This document shows positions 7,346-15,845 of a stretch of 55,707 nt of DNA, in pieces. Source of the DNA: an uncultured Acetobacteraceae bacterium (lineage in GTDB: Bacteria; Pseudomonadota; Alphaproteobacteria; Acetobacterales; Acetobacteraceae); assembly GCA_903895595.1 (NCBI GenBank), contig CAITUP010000100.1, positions 1 to 55,707 of the forward strand, in the 5' to 3' direction. A model generated the notes under the pieces. The model saw nothing but the letters and a program-made list of their open reading frames with translations. It did no database searches and was not told the origin of the DNA. How positions within the stretch are numbered: the stretch's first letter is position 1; each line of letters opens with the position of its first letter. The position numbers and the translations under genes are program-made.

Positions 7346-8149
7346 ATGGACCTGGGATTGAAGAACAAACGCGCGCTGGTGATGGGCGGAACGAAGGGGC
7401 TGGGGCGGTCGATCGCCGACGCTTTGGCGGCCGAGGGCGCGGCCGTGACGATCAGCGGCCGGACACAGGCCACGCTGGATGAGGCCGCGGCGGCGCTCCA
7501 GGCGCTCGGTGCCGCCAGCGCGGTCGGCGTGGTCGCGGATGTGGCGTCCGGCGAGGCGATGGACGATCTGGCAGCGGCGGCGGTCGCGGCGATGGGCGGG
7601 GTGGACATCCTGGTGCTCAACCACGGCGGCCCACCACGCTGCACCGCGTCCCAGATGCAGGAGGCCGATCTGGTCAAGTGGTTCCAGCACATCGTCGTCT
7701 CCCCCATCCGGATCGCGACGAAGCTGCTGCCGGCGATGCGCGCGCAAGGCTGGGGACGGGTGATCGTGGTCGGCAGCACCGGCATGCAACAGCCGATCCC
7801 GAATTTGGCGCTGAGCAATACGTTGCGCGCGTCGATCTGGGCGTGGCTCAAGACCATGTCGGGCGAGGTGATCCGAGAGGGGGTGACGATGAACGTTCTA
7901 GCCCCCGGCACAATCCATACCGACCGCACCAACGAATCGGCCGCCGAATTGGCTCGGCATCGGAACATTGGATTCGAGGAGGCTCTGGCGCAGCGGCTGG
8001 CCGAAGCGGGACGGGAAATACCGGCGGGACGCGTGGGCCGGCCGGACGAATACGGACCGATGGGGGCGTTTTTGGCGAGCGATCGGGCGGGTTACATTAC
8101 CGGGAGTATGATCCGGGTGGATGGGGGGCGGATCAGGGGGATGGTGTGA
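7346..8149 (+). CDS. Short-chain dehydrogenase/reductase with altered catalytic residues
   Basis: This 267-residue Rossmann protein carries the NAD(P)-binding motif GGTKGLGRSIA (14-24) and NHGG in place of NNAG. The catalytic Ser region is VVGSTGMQQ. Where classical enzymes have YxxxK, this one has LSNTLRASI, so Tyr is replaced by Ser and Lys by Arg. This occurs in a recognised SDR subgroup and does not by itself mean inactivity. The C-terminal ITGSMIRVDGG is typical. It is transcribed divergently from the molybdenum hydroxylase and is followed 2 nt later by an XRE-type regulator. Confidence 0.85.
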   Translation: MDLGLKNKRALVMGGTKGLGRSIADALAAEGAAVTISGRTQATLDEAAAALQALGAASAVGVVADVASGEAMDDLAAAAVAAMGGVDILVLNHGGPPRCTASQMQEADLVKWFQHIVVSPIRIATKLLPAMRAQGWGRVIVVGSTGMQQPIPNLALSNTLRASIWAWLKTMSGEVIREGVTMNVLAPGTIHTDRTNESAAELARHRNIGFEEALAQRLAEAGREIPAGRVGRPDEYGPMGAFLASDRAGYITGSMIRVDGGRIRGMV

Positions 8150-8151
8150 CG

Positions 8152-8499
8152 GTGAACGATATATCGATGAACGCGATCGGGTTGTTGGCGGAAAACGCGC
8201 CGGAAATTGCCTCGGTTCGGGCGTGGCACACTTATGTTGCAGCGGTCGGGCGTGAGGCGGCGATCGCGAATAGCTATACGGCCGCGGAGGCGAAGCGCCT
8301 GCTCGCGGGCGAGAGTCCGGTTCGGATTTGGCGGGAGAAGCGCGGCATGACGCAGCGGGCGCTGGCGGCGGCGACGGAGATTCCGGCTGGGTATCTCAGC
8401 GAGATCGAGAGCGGCAAGAAGCCGGGGAGCGTCCCGGTATTTCGAGCGCTGGCCCAGGCGCTGGCGGTGCCGATGGAGGAGCTTGTCGGCGACGGGTGA
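8152..8499 (+). CDS. XRE-family helix-turn-helix regulator
   Basis: This 115-residue protein starts with GTG at 8152; ATG at 8167 is an alternative. The HTH domain occupies about residues 58-112: VRIWREKRGMTQRALAAATE, then IPAGYLSEIESGKKPGS, then a third helix ALAQALAVPMEEL. The N-terminal 50 residues (SVRAWHTYVAAVGREAAIA) form a separate helical segment like those of some antitoxins. No toxin gene lies beside it. It follows the SDR gene by 2 nt and may simply regulate that unit, or the methylase-like gene downstream. Confidence 0.75.
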   Translation: MNDISMNAIGLLAENAPEIASVRAWHTYVAAVGREAAIANSYTAAEAKRLLAGESPVRIWREKRGMTQRALAAATEIPAGYLSEIESGKKPGSVPVFRALAQALAVPMEELVGDG

Positions 8500-8558
8500 A
8501 CGGGGACCTGCATGACAGTATGGTTCCCCTTTGGCGCGTGGTCGACTATATCAGCAAT

Positions 8559-9206
8559 ATGGATTCGACCTACAATCTCAATGGTGGCTTCAAGCCGACG
8601 ATCAAGCGATTCGCAGACCTCGATGGCCCGGATTTTTATCCGACCCCGAGTTGGGCGACCTATGCGCTCATAGATAACGAGCACTTCGAGGGCCGTATTT
8701 GGGAACCAGCATGCGGCGACGGCACGATGGCACGCGTACTCGAAGAGACCGGCTGCCGTCTCGAAGCAACCGACTTATATAATCGCGGATATGGTGAGCC
8801 GGGCCTCGATTTTCTGCAGCAAGAGCGCAGGGTCGAGAATATCGTCACAAACCCGCCTTATAACAGTGCTGAGGGGTTCGTCGGAGCTGGATTACGTCAG
8901 GCGACACACAAGTTATGCTTGTTGCTCCGCCTTGCGTTTCTGGAAGGGGCGAACCGTCAACGCACAATCTTCACAAAATCCCCACCTTCTCGCGTGTGGG
9001 TATTTAGCGAGCGAATCACGTTCTATCCAGCAGGTGCGGTTGTGAAAGGGACCGGAACAACGGCTTACGCATGGTTCGTGTGGGATAAAGTGAGTGACAA
9101 TCGAGGAACTGAGTTAAAATGGCTACCACTTGGCTATCGGGATCGTTATTCGTCATCCATGAGAGCTGAATTGGCTCAGTCCGAAAACCCGATGCTATTC
9201 AAGTAG
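8559..9206 (+). CDS. Adenine-N6 DNA methyltransferase-like protein
   Basis: This protein has 215 residues from ATG 8559, or 228 from ATG 8520; neither has a clear ribosome binding site. The SAM-binding motif I is WEPACGDGTMARVLE (48-62), an acidic strand end is ATDLYNRGYG, and the catalytic motif is NPPYNSAEGFV (98-108), all of gamma-type amino-methyltransferase order. The FYPTP near the N-terminus is typical of phage and mobile-element adenine methylases. There is no obvious target-recognition domain. Base composition is lower in GC than the surroundings. The 3' end overlaps that of the convergent gene 9176-9847 by 31 nt. Modification of DNA is inferred from NPPY. Confidence 0.75.
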   Translation: MDSTYNLNGGFKPTIKRFADLDGPDFYPTPSWATYALIDNEHFEGRIWEPACGDGTMARVLEETGCRLEATDLYNRGYGEPGLDFLQQERRVENIVTNPPYNSAEGFVGAGLRQATHKLCLLLRLAFLEGANRQRTIFTKSPPSRVWVFSERITFYPAGAVVKGTGTTAYAWFVWDKVSDNRGTELKWLPLGYRDRYSSSMRAELAQSENPMLFK

Positions 9207-9847
9207 TCTATGCCCTGGCGAGTTACTCTCAAACCGCCGGGTATTTTCTCCGCCCATCCCTTGGCGAATATCGTTTGCCCACCTTTCATATGAGAGGACA
9301 TTGCATTGCGAACAACAATCTGCCACCCTAACTCGCGAGGACGCGACGGTGAACGCTTCTTATCTGCCTCAGAAAGATCAAAGTACCTCGGAACTTCTTC
9401 CCGTAGTTTTTCGATGGTAGCAGAATGTCCGGGCTGACTCGCAGCGATTTTAAGAACAATAAGACGGGCTTCGCGTTCACTCAAACGGTCTTGCCGCGAC
9501 CGCTCCAGCTTGCCAAATGTAAATTTCTGACCTCGGCGCCACGCGACAGCGGAGACTGGAATAGCCATTTCCTCAATAACGAGTGCCAAAATCTCCGATA
9601 CATGCTCCTCATCCCCGACGTCCTCAGGCAGATAGAGGGTGACCGTCACATCAGCATGGATGTGGCCTTCATATACCCGCAAATCGAAGGTAATGTCATT
9701 TCCGATCGTGAAACTGGCACCTTGATATCTGTCTAGGTCGTCTTGTCCGTTCCGGACCACAAGTGTGCAATAACGCAGCGGGCGCCAGATGATCGCCTGC
9801 GGGACAACCTCGATATCCGGGTCATATTTGAGAACGTTTACCGTCAT
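9176..9847 (-). CDS. Unknown protein with a possible Mrr-N-like winged helix at its C-terminus
   Basis: I do not recognise this 223-residue protein with certainty. Residues 1-110 look beta-rich and acidic (IHADVTVTLYLPEDVGDEEH). A basic linker (LERSRQDRLSEREARLI) follows. The C-terminal 70 residues (LREEVPRYFDLSEADKKRS, then RPRELGWQIVVRNAMSSH and RVTRQGIDYLNSIGF) resemble the DNA-binding N-terminal domain of Mrr-type restriction enzymes. No nuclease motif is evident. Its start overlaps the stop of the upstream gene by 4 nt (ATGA), and it faces the methylase-like gene tail to tail. GC is low for the window, suggesting transfer. Confidence 0.6.
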   Translation of the reverse strand: MTVNVLKYDPDIEVVPQAIIWRPLRYCTLVVRNGQDDLDRYQGASFTIGNDITFDLRVYEGHIHADVTVTLYLPEDVGDEEHVSEILALVIEEMAIPVSAVAWRRGQKFTFGKLERSRQDRLSEREARLIVLKIAASQPGHSATIEKLREEVPRYFDLSEADKKRSPSRPRELGWQIVVRNAMSSHMKGGQTIFAKGWAEKIPGGLRVTRQGIDYLNSIGFSD

Positions 9848-10203
9848 GGCTGCATATTGCTGAACGAGGTCACGGCAATGCAGGCGTAGTCCTCACCATC
9901 TTTATGCCTGATCTCCACGCCCGGGCTCCATTCCCAATACCATCTGGCCTCGTTTGGCGCACTGCCCGGCATCGGCTCTATATCGGTCGTAAACTCAACG
10001 CCGCGGTCTCTGGTCAGTTTACCAGGGTAGGCCTTCACCGACGGTTGGCCACTGCCCCGAGCGGGCCGCCCCAATATTTCATGAGACAGCTGCTGCATCA
10101 AGGCAATGGTCTTTGTCTGGGTCGTTGGGTTTTCGACGCGATGGAATGGGTCGTTTGGCACGTATTCGATGTCCCTCATCCTATGCTGAATCCTATCGGT
10201 CAT
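9844..10203 (-). CDS. Small unknown protein, first gene of a two-gene operon
   Basis: This 119-residue protein starts at ATG 10201-10203 and has no recognisable domain. It is soluble, with TTQTKTIALMQQLSHEILGR in the middle and an aromatic acidic C-terminal part (ARWYWEWSPGVEIRHKDGED). The pattern of a short helical N-half and a beta C-half could suit an antitoxin- or adaptor-like role, but that is speculation. It overlaps the next gene (9176-9847) by ATGA, so the pair is coupled. Confidence 0.6.
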   Translation of the reverse strand: MTDRIQHRMRDIEYVPNDPFHRVENPTTQTKTIALMQQLSHEILGRPARGSGQPSVKAYPGKLTRDRGVEFTTDIEPMPGSAPNEARWYWEWSPGVEIRHKDGEDYACIAVTSFSNMQP

Positions 10204-10266
10204 TTGGGAATCTGGTCAAGCCCTCACTCGATATGGTTACTGCAACGCGCCACGGACCTGTGCCCC

Positions 10267-11421
10267 CTACCGCTGCCGCACCGCATCCACCATCCGCCCC
10301 ACGATCTCCTTCAGCACCGGCGCCGGCGTCGCGAAATTCAACCGAGCGAACCCTGGATACTGGGCGCCGAACGTCTCCCCGAAATTCAGCCCCACTTTGG
10401 CATGATCCAAGAAAAACTGCCCGGCCGAACCCGGAATTTCCAGACCGCGGCAATCCAGCCACGCAAGATACGTCGCCTCCGGCAGGCGCAGCGTCACGCC
10501 CGGCAATTCCGCGGCGATCGTCGCCGCCAGCCAATCGCGGTTGGCTTTCAGTTGCGCCAGGATTTCGTCCAGCCACGGTTGCCCCTCATCCCAGCCGGCG
10601 ACCGTTGCATCGACCCCGGTCACGGCGGGGGAGCCGAGCAGGCGGGACGGGACTCGTTTCTCGAAATGCGCCTTCAAGGCGGGGGCGCCGAAATGCATGA
10701 CGGCGCAGCGCAAGGCGGGGATGTTGAAGCTTTTCGTTGCGGAGGTAATCGTTATCGTGCGGGCCGCGATCTCCGGGCTCAACGACGCCAGCGGAATATG
10801 CACCCCGCCCGGGTAGACGATGTCGGCGTGGATTTCGTCGGACACCACGATCAGGTTGTGGCGGATCGCGAAGGCTGCCACCGCTTCCAGCTCCGTCCGG
10901 TTATACGCGCGTCCCGTCGGGTTCTGCGGATGGCAAAAGATCATCATCCGCGCGGTCGGGTCCGGCGCGGCGTCGTAGGAGTCGAGATCGAGCCGCCAGC
11001 ACACGCCGTCGTCCTTCATCGGGTTGGCGATCAGGCGGCGGCCGGTGTCCTGGATGGCGAGCATGAAGGGCGGGTAGGACGGCAGTTGCAGCAACACGGA
11101 CTCGCCGGGCTCGCTGAACGCCATGACGGCGGAGAAGCTGGCCTGCACCAGATCGCCGATCGCGACTACGTCTTTCAGGTCGGTGTGCCAGTTGAAGCGG
11201 CTGGCCATGCGGCGGGCGAAGGCGGCGGCGAGCGCACCCTCCCGCGCCGCATATCCGTATTCCTGTTTGTCGGTCAGGCGCTGGAGCGCGGCGGTTATCG
11301 GCGGGGCCACCCCGAAATCCATGTCGGCGACCCAGGCCGGCAGCACGTCGGCCGGGAATTTGTGCCACTTGTTGGTGCGGCGCGCCCGCAAAGTGGGGAT
11401 GTCGAAGTCGGTGGCCGTCAT
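10267..11421 (-). CDS. MalY/PatB-type PLP aminotransferase (cystathionine beta-lyase-like)
   Basis: The protein is about 384 residues from ATG 11419-11421, with a GGAG 9 nt upstream; the frame is open to 11511 but the extension looks untranslated. The opening RRTNKWHKFPADVLPAWVAD is the hallmark of the MalY/PatB branch of fold-type I enzymes. The PLP-binding Lys sits in TSATKSFNIPAL, and HPQNPTGR and SDEIHADI are further cofactor motifs. Family members split cystathionine or cysteine conjugates (C-S lyases). It is divergent from a sulfonate/thioether-type flavin monooxygenase, consistent with organosulfur metabolism (inference). Confidence 0.88.
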   Translation of the reverse strand: MTATDFDIPTLRARRTNKWHKFPADVLPAWVADMDFGVAPPITAALQRLTDKQEYGYAAREGALAAAFARRMASRFNWHTDLKDVVAIGDLVQASFSAVMAFSEPGESVLLQLPSYPPFMLAIQDTGRRLIANPMKDDGVCWRLDLDSYDAAPDPTARMMIFCHPQNPTGRAYNRTELEAVAAFAIRHNLIVVSDEIHADIVYPGGVHIPLASLSPEIAARTITITSATKSFNIPALRCAVMHFGAPALKAHFEKRVPSRLLGSPAVTGVDATVAGWDEGQPWLDEILAQLKANRDWLAATIAAELPGVTLRLPEATYLAWLDCRGLEIPGSAGQFFLDHAKVGLNFGETFGAQYPGFARLNFATPAPVLKEIVGRMVDAVRQR

Positions 11422-11509
11422 GTCGTGTGTCTCCGCTCTGCTCCCGAACCTCTTAGCACCGGGCGGCGTGGCAATCGACTCACGGGGGCGAATGGGGTGA
11501 GATGGCGGC

Positions 11510-12682
11510 ATGCCGACGAAGCAGCTTCATCTCGGGGCCGTGATGCGGCCGGTGGCGATCCATACGGCCTGGTGGCGGTATCCGGGGGCGTATCCGGACG
11601 CCAATTTCAATTTGGCGCATATCGTGCGGTTCATCCGGACGTTGGAAGCGGCGTGCTTCGATGCGTTTTTCATGGCGGATCATTTGGCCGTGATGAACAT
11701 GCCGGTGCGAGCGTTGCAGCGGAGCGCGACGGTCAGCTCCTTCGAGCCGATGACGCTGCTGTCGGCGCTGGCGATGGCGACGGAGCGGATCGGGCTGGTC
11801 GCCACGGCCTCCACCACGTTCGAGGAACCGTTGCACGTTGCTCGGCGGTTCGCGTCGCTGGACCGTATCAGCAACGGCCGCGCCGGGTGGAATGTGGTGA
11901 CGACGGCGAACCCGGACGCGGCACTGAATTTCGGTTTGACCGAGCATGTGGAGCACGACGAACGTTATCGGCGGGCGCGGGATTTCCTATGTGTTGTCGA
12001 GGGTTTTTGGGGCGATGCGCGGCCGGTGATCGTGCAGGCCGGCGCGTCGGAGGCTGGGCGGCAATTCGCCGCCGAAACGGCCGAAGTCATCTTCGGCAGC
12101 AGCCGCACGATCGACGATGCGCGGCTGTTCCATCGCGATGTGAAGGCGCGCGCGGCGGCGGCGGGCCGATCCTGCAAAATTCTGCCGGGTGCGATGGTGA
12201 CGGTGGGTCGGACGCGCGCGGAGGCTTGGGAGAAGAAGGCCCTGCTCGACAGCCTCGTGCATCCCGACAGCGGGATGCCCAATTTGTCGATCCGGCTGGG
12301 GATCGATGCGTCGGGGTTCGATCTGGATGCGCCGCTGCCGGATATTCCGCCGTCCAACCAAAGCCAAAGTCAGCGGGATACGCTGGTGGCGCTGGCGCGG
12401 CGGGATCATCTGACGGTGCGGCAGTTGGCGCAGATGGTGGGCGGGTTCGGCGGGTTGGAGATGGTCGGGACGGCGGGGGAAATTGCCGATACGATGCAGG
12501 AATGGCTGGAAACCGGCGCCGCCGATGGGTTCAACATCATGTTCCCGACGATGCCGACGGGGCTGGACGATTTCGTGGAACTGGTCATTCCCGAGCTGCG
12601 GCGGCGGGGCCTGTTTCGTAGGGAATATGAGGGGACGACCTTGCGCGATCATTTGGGCCTGCCCAGGCTCGTGAACGATTAA
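11510..12682 (+). CDS. DszA/NtaA-type flavin-dependent monooxygenase with an internal deletion
   Basis: This 390-residue luciferase-like (LLM class) protein is clearly related to the one at 34772-36100. Shared blocks are ATASTTFEEPLHVARRFASLD, GRAGWNVVTT, PVIVQAGASEAG and the C-terminal VIPELRRRGLFRREYEGTTLR. Relative to the paralogue, about 46 residues are missing between VVEGFWGD and ARPVIVQAG (near 12,015-12,025). That segment normally holds the D-K-A-S-G-x-Y-F-D-P block near the substrate pocket. The deletion keeps the frame, so a shortened protein could be made. It is adjacent to and divergent from the C-S lyase-like gene. Activity is doubtful. Confidence 0.8.
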   Translation: MPTKQLHLGAVMRPVAIHTAWWRYPGAYPDANFNLAHIVRFIRTLEAACFDAFFMADHLAVMNMPVRALQRSATVSSFEPMTLLSALAMATERIGLVATASTTFEEPLHVARRFASLDRISNGRAGWNVVTTANPDAALNFGLTEHVEHDERYRRARDFLCVVEGFWGDARPVIVQAGASEAGRQFAAETAEVIFGSSRTIDDARLFHRDVKARAAAAGRSCKILPGAMVTVGRTRAEAWEKKALLDSLVHPDSGMPNLSIRLGIDASGFDLDAPLPDIPPSNQSQSQRDTLVALARRDHLTVRQLAQMVGGFGGLEMVGTAGEIADTMQEWLETGAADGFNIMFPTMPTGLDDFVELVIPELRRRGLFRREYEGTTLRDHLGLPRLVND

Positions 12683-13281
12683 CGTCGGCGGAATACCAAG
12701 CTCAGATTGTTTGCCGGCATTGCGATACGTTCCGGTGCTGTGAAGCCATGGCGGGCCGCCAGCGCGGCCACATCTTCCCGGTCTCGGATGCCCCAGGAGG
12801 GGTCGCGCGCCCGCAGGTCCGCATCGAACGCTGCGTTGCCGGGCGACGTATGCGCGCCGTTTTCCCGGAACGGGCCGTACAGGAACAGCAGTCCTTCCGC
12901 GCTTAATACCCGCTCGGCGCCGGCAAACAGCCCCTGCGCGGCGCTCCATGGCGCGATGTGGATCATGTTGATCGACACGACAGCATCCGCCCGCGCCACC
13001 GGCCATCCGTCCGAGGCGGCGTCCAGCTCCAATGGCGGCAACAGGTTCGCCAAACCGGCCGTCTCCCGCCAGGCCGCGATGCTGGCGCGGGCATCCGGGT
13101 CGCGATCGGTCGGCTGCCACGTCAAATCGGGCAAGGCAGTGCTGTACCAAACCGCATGCTCCCCGGTGCCGCTGGCGATTTCCAGCACGAAGCCGGGCCG
13201 CGGGAGGATATCGCGCAGCACGCCCAGGATCGGCTCCCGGTTGCGCCCGGCCGCCGGGGCGGATTTGGCGGCCGCTACCAT
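12679..13281 (-). CDS. DUF938 family SAM-dependent methyltransferase
   Basis: This 200-residue class I methyltransferase matches DUF938: NREPILGVLRDILPRPGFVL, EIASGTGEHA (motif I, about 34-43) and WQPTDRDPDARASI (acidic end of strand 2). SINMIHIAPW and FLYGPFRENGAHTSPGNAAF, a family signature, follow. The substrate of this family is not established. The start overlaps the end of the upstream amidohydrolase gene by 7 nt. The 3' end overlaps that of the convergent flavin monooxygenase by 4 nt. Confidence 0.88.
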   Translation of the reverse strand: MVAAAKSAPAAGRNREPILGVLRDILPRPGFVLEIASGTGEHAVWYSTALPDLTWQPTDRDPDARASIAAWRETAGLANLLPPLELDAASDGWPVARADAVVSINMIHIAPWSAAQGLFAGAERVLSAEGLLFLYGPFRENGAHTSPGNAAFDADLRARDPSWGIRDREDVAALAARHGFTAPERIAMPANNLSLVFRRR

Positions 13282-14102
13282 TTATACACTTTCTGCAACG
13301 TCCCACCCATCAGCGCGGCCTTGTCCCCGGCCGACAGGCGCGCGGTGTCGCGGAACGGCGCGACGCCCTGTCCGTAGGTCAGCATGCCGATCGTGCGGGT
13401 CCAGTCGGTGCCCCACATGCAACGCTCCAGGCCGAACGCATCGATGACCCGCAGCACGTTGTCCCAGATGTCGTCGTAGGGGAACGGACGATGCGACATC
13501 GTGCAGGCGCCGCTGATTTTTACTCGCACGTTCTTATATCGCGCGAGATCGAGCAGCTTCGGCAGATCGGCCCAAACATCGGCGGGAACCGGCGGTTTGT
13601 CCGGTTGCAGCAGGCCGAGGTGGTCGATCACGATCACCGTATCCGGGTGCTGCCGGATATGGGGCAGGCCTTTGTCCAGGAGGCCCCAGCACAACAAATT
13701 CACCGGCAACCCCAGCCGCCCGGCGGCCGCGAACGCTCGGTGCAGGCCGGGGTGGTCGGCGTCCATCGGCAGGCCCGGGCGCATGCGGATGCGGATGCCA
13801 CGCGCGCCCGGCGTCGCCGCCCATTTCGATACGATATCGTCGATTGCCGGATCGGTCGCATCGACCGGCGTCACGACCCGGAATTTGTCGGGGTATTTGT
13901 TGTAAACCTCCAACGCGTAACTCGGGTCGTACTCGTAGGCGGCGAACGAGGACACCATGATCGCGCCATCGACGCCGACACTGTCCATGGCGGCGACCAT
14001 TTCCTCCCCGCTCGCGGAATCCAGCCCGTGGGAGGGGCTGGCCCAGGGCCGGCCGGGGTGGTTGCGGTCGAACGGATGTACCTGAACGTCGATGACGGGC
14101 AT
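13275..14102 (-). CDS. Amidohydrolase (amidohydrolase-2 / TIM-barrel) family protein
   Basis: The protein has 275 residues from ATG 14100-14102, chosen because GAGGA lies 5 nt upstream; the frame stays open to 14114. It opens MPVIDVQVHPFDRNHPG, where the usual HxH metal motif is reduced to QVHPF with a single His. Later family motifs are VIDHLGLLQ and MWGTDWTRTIG (the final metal-binding Asp). Members hydrolyse lactones or decarboxylate aromatic acids. It sits in a same-strand run with an alpha/beta hydrolase and a methyltransferase, suggesting one catabolic operon (15845 down to 12679). Confidence 0.82.
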   Translation of the reverse strand: MPVIDVQVHPFDRNHPGRPWASPSHGLDSASGEEMVAAMDSVGVDGAIMVSSFAAYEYDPSYALEVYNKYPDKFRVVTPVDATDPAIDDIVSKWAATPGARGIRIRMRPGLPMDADHPGLHRAFAAAGRLGLPVNLLCWGLLDKGLPHIRQHPDTVIVIDHLGLLQPDKPPVPADVWADLPKLLDLARYKNVRVKISGACTMSHRPFPYDDIWDNVLRVIDAFGLERCMWGTDWTRTIGMLTYGQGVAPFRDTARLSAGDKAALMGGTLQKVYKW

Positions 14103-14110
14103 GGCTGTCC

Positions 14111-14866
14111 TCAAGCCGTAGCGGGGCGATAGGCGCGCAGGAAAGTGCGGACGTGGCGCACCGCGAGCGGGATTTTATCGGGCGTGTCCTTCCACGGATA
14201 AAGGGTCACCTGCGCGTTCTTCGCCAGACGCACCGTCTCCATCGCGACCGCGTAAGGATGCGCGGGGACATCGTCGGGCAGCACCAGGATCGGCGTTTCG
14301 ACCGTGCTCACGAAATCCCGTGTCACGCTGTAGACGAAATCCGCGCGGGCGCCGCCGTACATGTTCGACAGGAATTTTTCGACTTGCGCCATGTTCAGAT
14401 CGGGACGGTGCGCGCACAGTTCCGGTCCCCAGCCCTTCATGTTGTTGTTGAAGGACATGCCCGGCATTTCCGGCCGGTAGCCGCTGGGCTGCGCCGGTAC
14501 GGCGGCGGGAATGCGGTCGCCGGCGCGTTTCAGCAGGTTCCAGATGAAGGGGCCGCCGATGCAGAACCCCAACACCATGAATTTGTCGATGCCGAGATGA
14601 TCCATCAGGCCGATGTGGTCGTCGGTATAGGCGTCCCAGGGGCGATCGACCTCCAGCGGGCCGGTCGATTGGCCGCCGTTGGCGTTGCGCAGATCGGCGG
14701 AGATCACGCGGAAATCGTTGGAGAATTCAGTGAATGGGTTGAACGGGTGGGTTTTCAGGCCCTCCACGGTGGAATTGAGGCCGCCGCCGGGGATGACCAG
14801 CAGGGGGAAACCGGAGCCGGCTTCCTCGTAATGAATGCGCACGGGGCCTTTTTCGTAGAACGGCAT
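14111..14866 (-). CDS. Alpha/beta hydrolase with a Cys nucleophile elbow
   Basis: This 251-residue single-domain protein starts MPFYEKGPVRIHYEEAGSGF, with the oxyanion region VIPGGGLNS. The nucleophile elbow reads GFCIGG (about residues 98-103), with Cys where most esterases have Ser. Dienelactone hydrolases also use Cys in a GxCxGG elbow, so the Cys may be functional. The acid and His would come from ILVLPDDVPAHPY and the C-terminal RHVRTF region. The gene lies 8 nt upstream of the amidohydrolase start at 14102. Ring-opened lactones or similar esters are possible substrates (inference). Confidence 0.83.
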   Translation of the reverse strand: MPFYEKGPVRIHYEEAGSGFPLLVIPGGGLNSTVEGLKTHPFNPFTEFSNDFRVISADLRNANGGQSTGPLEVDRPWDAYTDDHIGLMDHLGIDKFMVLGFCIGGPFIWNLLKRAGDRIPAAVPAQPSGYRPEMPGMSFNNNMKGWGPELCAHRPDLNMAQVEKFLSNMYGGARADFVYSVTRDFVSTVETPILVLPDDVPAHPYAVAMETVRLAKNAQVTLYPWKDTPDKIPLAVRHVRTFLRAYRPATA

Positions 14867-14909
14867 GGGTTCCTCCTGTTTGTTATCGGCGCGGGCAGTC
14901 TACCGCCGG

Positions 14910-15845
14910 CTAGTACCCCAGCGTCAAATCGATCTCCTGCAACGGCGGTCCGCCGGCTTCGACGTTTCGGATGCAGGCGGCGATTTCGTTCGCCAATTGC
15001 ATGACCGTGGGTCGGCGGGCGACATGCGGCATGACGGTGACCTTCGGATGCGACCACAAAGGGCTCGTCTTCGGCAGCGGCTCGGGCCACAGCGCGTCCA
15101 GCGCGGCATAGGACAATTGGCCGGAATCGAGCGCGGCGATCAGGTCCGCCTCCACCACGTGCTTGCCGCGACCGACGTTTATCAGCATGGCGCCCTTGGG
15201 CATCATGGCGAAGGTGCGGGCGCTGAAAATGCCCTCGGTTTCGCGGGTCAGGGGCAAAAGGCAGACGGCGATGTCGGTTTGGCTCAGGAACGGCTCCAAC
15301 CGGTCTTCGCCGTGGTAAATGGCGATGTCGGAGTCCTCGCGCGGGTTGCGGACCCAGGCGGAGACCGGAAAGCCGAGTTGCTTCAGGATCAGGGCGGGGG
15401 CTTTCGCCATTTTGCCCAGACCGAGGAACCCGACGCGGCGTTGTTCCGGCCGGACGATCGTGGTGCGGCGCCATTCGCGGTTGGCCTGGGCGATGGCGTA
15501 GCCGGGCATGTCGCGGTGCAGGCGCAGCACGTGCATGACCACGTATTCCGTCATCATGGGGTCGCCGTCCTGAGGCTCCACCTTGCACAGCGGGACCTTG
15601 GGCAGTTTGGGGTGGTTCACGAATGCCTCTACCCCGGCGGAACGGCTGAACATGAGTTTCAGGTTCGGGAAGGCGGGCAGCGCATCGAAATCCGGGCGCA
15701 TGAACGCGAGGTATTCGATGTCGGCCACATTGCCCGGCTCCGGCCAGAAGCGGACCTCCAGGCCCGGCAGCAGCCCGGCGAATGTGTCGCGCCAGGATGC
15801 GGCATTGCCGATATGTTTGTCGAGATCGACGACGAGCAGTGCCAT
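14910..15845 (-). CDS. D-2-hydroxyacid dehydrogenase (GhrA-like glyoxylate/hydroxypyruvate reductase)
   Basis: This 311-residue protein has the two-domain D-isomer dehydrogenase architecture. The NAD(P) motif is VGFLGLGKMAKAPAL (about 138-152), the catalytic Arg region is LINVGRGKHVVEADL, the Glu region is DALWPEPLPKTSPLW, and the catalytic His is in VMPHVARRP. The sequence around SRSAGVEAF matches the GhrA branch. It likely interconverts 2-oxo and 2-hydroxy acids in the cytoplasm. A PLP aminotransferase of the serine-glyoxylate type is encoded divergently (15943), so the pair could handle glyoxylate or hydroxypyruvate. Confidence 0.87.
   Translation of the reverse strand: MALLVVDLDKHIGNAASWRDTFAGLLPGLEVRFWPEPGNVADIEYLAFMRPDFDALPAFPNLKLMFSRSAGVEAFVNHPKLPKVPLCKVEPQDGDPMMTEYVVMHVLRLHRDMPGYAIAQANREWRRTTIVRPEQRRVGFLGLGKMAKAPALILKQLGFPVSAWVRNPREDSDIAIYHGEDRLEPFLSQTDIAVCLLPLTRETEGIFSARTFAMMPKGAMLINVGRGKHVVEADLIAALDSGQLSYAALDALWPEPLPKTSPLWSHPKVTVMPHVARRPTVMQLANEIAACIRNVEAGGPPLQEIDLTLGY

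Noticed and set aside
9176-9847. Call of a restriction endonuclease for the 223-residue protein
   Set aside because: Only a weak Mrr-N-like C-terminal domain is seen. No PD-(D/E)xK, HNH or PLD motif is present.
9904-12621. A 905-codon plus-strand open frame across the aminotransferase and flavin monooxygenase genes
   Set aside because: It is antisense to the aminotransferase and in another frame of the monooxygenase. It has low-complexity composition and both real genes have full family motifs.
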